Source of the DNA: a virus
IMG/VR virus record: IMGVR_UViG_3300025117_000526
Location: 1-40,232 of that record
Reading direction: 5' to 3' (one strand)
Length of the DNA: 40,232 bases
Numbering within the stretch: position 1 is the stretch's first letter; each line of letters starts with the position of its first letter. Positions 38,488 to 40,232 of the stretch are shown here, piece by piece. A program made the position numbers and the translations under genes. The notes beneath the pieces were generated by a model. The model made no database searches, was not told the origin of the DNA, and saw nothing but the letters and a program-made list of their open reading frames with translations.

Positions 38488-40232
38488 ATGGCTGGAAATG
38501 ATTTAAGGATAAAAATTACTGGAACATTAAATACGGGGGCTTCTATAAACGAGATTAATGCTTCCATCAAGGGCATCGAAAAGAAAATAAATAAACTAAA
38601 ATTAAATATACAAATTGATGAAAAAGTTATCAATACACTTAATAACTTTTCAAAGCAAATGCAGAAAATCGGAAAGTCTGCTTTTAATCCCGATGGATCA
38701 GGTTTCACTAAAACATTTAACGATATAAACAGACAGTCAGAATCCTCTAAGAAGAAACAATTAAGTGATATTGAAGATGTATCAAGAGGGTTTGATAAAC
38801 TTACTAAGAAAGTTCAAAACTACAACGCTGCTCAAAAGAAAACTAGTGAAACTAATACTTTCTCTGATAAAGATGGCATCACTAGTAGAACTGTCAAATC
38901 TAATGGTCAAGGTCAGGTAGTAGGATACACAGATACCTATAATGCAGAATTAATGAGAAAGCAACTCAAAAAGACTGCAGATGAAGAAAAACAAATGATT
39001 GAACAAATGGCTAAGTTTCGAGAGCAATCTACGCTTAGGAGACGGCAGGAAGAACAAAAACTCGCTTCAGCACAAGCAAGAGCCATTAATCAGAATGCTC
39101 AATTAGAAAGGCAAGAAATTGCTAAATCACATCAATCAAGGAAAGCCTATGAGGACTGGTGGCTTAAGGCTATCAAGAATCGTGAAGTTGCTGAATCAAA
39201 AGCGAGTCAAAAGAATGACAATAAACAACTTGAAGCAGAAAGACGAGCAACTGAAACGCTTAATACTTCAAAGAATAAATTAAGGCAAACTCTTAGTCAG
39301 TTAAACACTGAGGGGAAAGTATCTGCTGAAAACCTTTCTAAACTAAACAGAGCAATTGATAATTCTAAAAATATCCAACAGGTTCAAAAACTAGAAGCAA
39401 ACTTAAAGAATCTTAATCGCATTCGTGAAAATGAGCATAAACTTGATATGGCAAGACAGCAATCTACTGTTAACTCTCAAAGATTACAGACAACTCATGG
39501 TGGATATGTTGATAGAAATGCTCTTACACAATACCAACAAAGCATAAATGATTTAACACCAAGAACAGCAAATTTAAATCAACAATTACAAAGATCTTCT
39601 CAACAATTTAGCCAAGTAGCACAAAACGCAAGAACTGCTGCTGGTGCTGCTCAACAGGCAGGTATGTCATTCGGAGAGATGATGACAACCGCCCTCAAAA
39701 AATTCCCGATCTGGATGATTTCGGCAACTTTGTTTTACGCTCCAATTAGAGCCTTGCAAGACATGTCTGCTAGGTTGCTAGAAATTGACACATTGCTCAC
39801 TGACATAAATCGTGTAATGGATATTCCTGATTTCAAATTAACAGAAATGCTGAATGATGCAATTGTTGCTAGTGATGAGTTATCAGGGAAATTGACTGAC
39901 ATGCTTAGAATCATGGGTGACTTTGGAAGAATGGGTTTTGAACAAGGTCAATTACTTGATATTTCTAAAACCGCAACAGTTATGCAAAATATCTCTGACC
40001 TTGATGCAAAAGCGTCAGTCGATACATTAACATCTGCAATGCTAAACTTTAATATTTCTGCTAAAGATTCTATTAAAATAGTTGATCAACTCAACGAGGT
40101 AGATAATAATTTCGCAATTTCAACTAAAGATTTGAGCGATGGATTAAGAAAATCCGCATCGACTGCTAAAACTTTCGGTGTAGACATGCAGACTTTAGTG
40201 GGATATATTGCTGCCATCGGTAGAGGTGCTGC
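38488..40232 (+). CDS. tape measure protein, N-terminal part (runs off right edge)
   Basis: The frame is open from an ATG behind AAAGGAGTG to the window end, about 581 codons. It begins MAGNDLRIKITGTLNTGASI, continues as a long Gln/Lys/Glu-rich coiled coil to about residue 385, then enters a TP901-type tape measure domain with a hydrophobic stretch (FPIWMISATLFYAPIRALQD) and repeats such as LLEIDTLLTDINRVM, LLDISKTATVMQNISDLDAK and LKVG-like helices near the edge. The tape measure sets tail length and may carry a wall hydrolase further on, as SPbeta YomI does. Confidence 0.92.
   Translation, partial: MAGNDLRIKITGTLNTGASINEINASIKGIEKKINKLKLNIQIDEKVINTLNNFSKQMQKIGKSAFNPDGSGFTKTFNDINRQSESSKKKQLSDIEDVSRGFDKLTKKVQNYNAAQKKTSETNTFSDKDGITSRTVKSNGQGQVVGYTDTYNAELMRKQLKKTADEEKQMIEQMAKFREQSTLRRRQEEQKLASAQARAINQNAQLERQEIAKSHQSRKAYEDWWLKAIKNREVAESKASQKNDNKQLEAERRATETLNTSKNKLRQTLSQLNTEGKVSAENLSKLNRAIDNSKNIQQVQKLEANLKNLNRIRENEHKLDMARQQSTVNSQRLQTTHGGYVDRNALTQYQQSINDLTPRTANLNQQLQRSSQQFSQVAQNARTAAGAAQQAGMSFGEMMTTALKKFPIWMISATLFYAPIRALQDMSARLLEIDTLLTDINRVMDIPDFKLTEMLNDAIVASDELSGKLTDMLRIMGDFGRMGFEQGQLLDISKTATVMQNISDLDAKASVDTLTSAMLNFNISAKDSIKIVDQLNEVDNNFAISTKDLSDGLRKSASTAKTFGVDMQTLVGYIAAIGRGA

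Noticed and set aside
1-40232. tRNA or rRNA genes
   Set aside because: No cloverleaf with a TTCGAnTC-type arm and no rRNA-like sequence was found on reading either strand.

Overview
The window reads as part of an SPbeta-like phage-plasmid of a low-GC Gram-positive host, most likely a Bacillaceae species. The DNA is AT-rich, ribosome sites are strong AGGAGG types and promoters are sigma-A-like. The right half matches the late region of Bacillus phage SPbeta: a YonO-type single-chain RNA polymerase, then YonK, then a packaging, head and tail series in the usual order. The left half carries plasmid functions, including an actin-type partition pair with a repeat array, a Rep-like winged-helix candidate and an FtsK-like translocase, so the element is probably maintained extrachromosomally. 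No host chromosomal gene is visible. All family calls were made by eye.

Layout. 1-5207 (minus strand): a frameshifted P-loop helicase-like gene that runs off the left edge, a DUF5659-like small protein, a 960-base gene-free stretch with a striking G-depleted tract, a PD-(D/E)xK-like nuclease, a Rep-like protein with nearby direct repeats and a hairpin, and a small XRE regulator. 5058-7461 (minus): a 49-residue protein coupled to an FtsK/SpoIIIE-like translocase. 7575-9271 (plus): an XRE regulator followed by a zinc-ribbon endonuclease. 9304-11613 (minus): a membrane cassette (small membrane protein, two-helix VirB2/TrbC-like protein, polytopic VirB6/TrbL-like protein) and an XRE regulator. 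11673-11907 (plus): two tiny genes. 11839-13642 (minus): an M23 peptidase, a GTAACGA repeat array, a ParR-like adaptor and a ParM/AlfA-like actin.

13911-40232 (almost all plus): a small gene and the YonO-like polymerase; PIN-PhoH; YonK; metallophosphoesterase; ClpP-like protease; a zinc-finger protein in the terminase-small position; TerL; portal; a protease-scaffold fusion; decoration protein and major capsid protein; connectors; tail tube; tail-assembly proteins; and a tape measure protein cut by the right edge. Non-virion genes interrupt this series: two endonucleases (32249 and 36969), a tyrosine recombinase (35080), a ribbon-helix-helix regulator with its target gene, and a two-helix membrane protein.

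How it fits together. A sigma-A-like promoter should make the YonO-like polymerase, which by analogy with SPbeta would transcribe the late genes. The late region is punctuated by at least six sense-strand intrinsic terminators with few obvious sigma-A promoters between them, which suits a dedicated polymerase. A 20-bp element that includes the -10 box occurs three times: before the polymerase operon, before the capsid genes and before an inserted endonuclease. Other candidate controls include a hairpin that buries the ribosome site and start codon of the small membrane gene at 38238, and a hairpin whose C-rich loop can pair with the phoH-like ribosome site.
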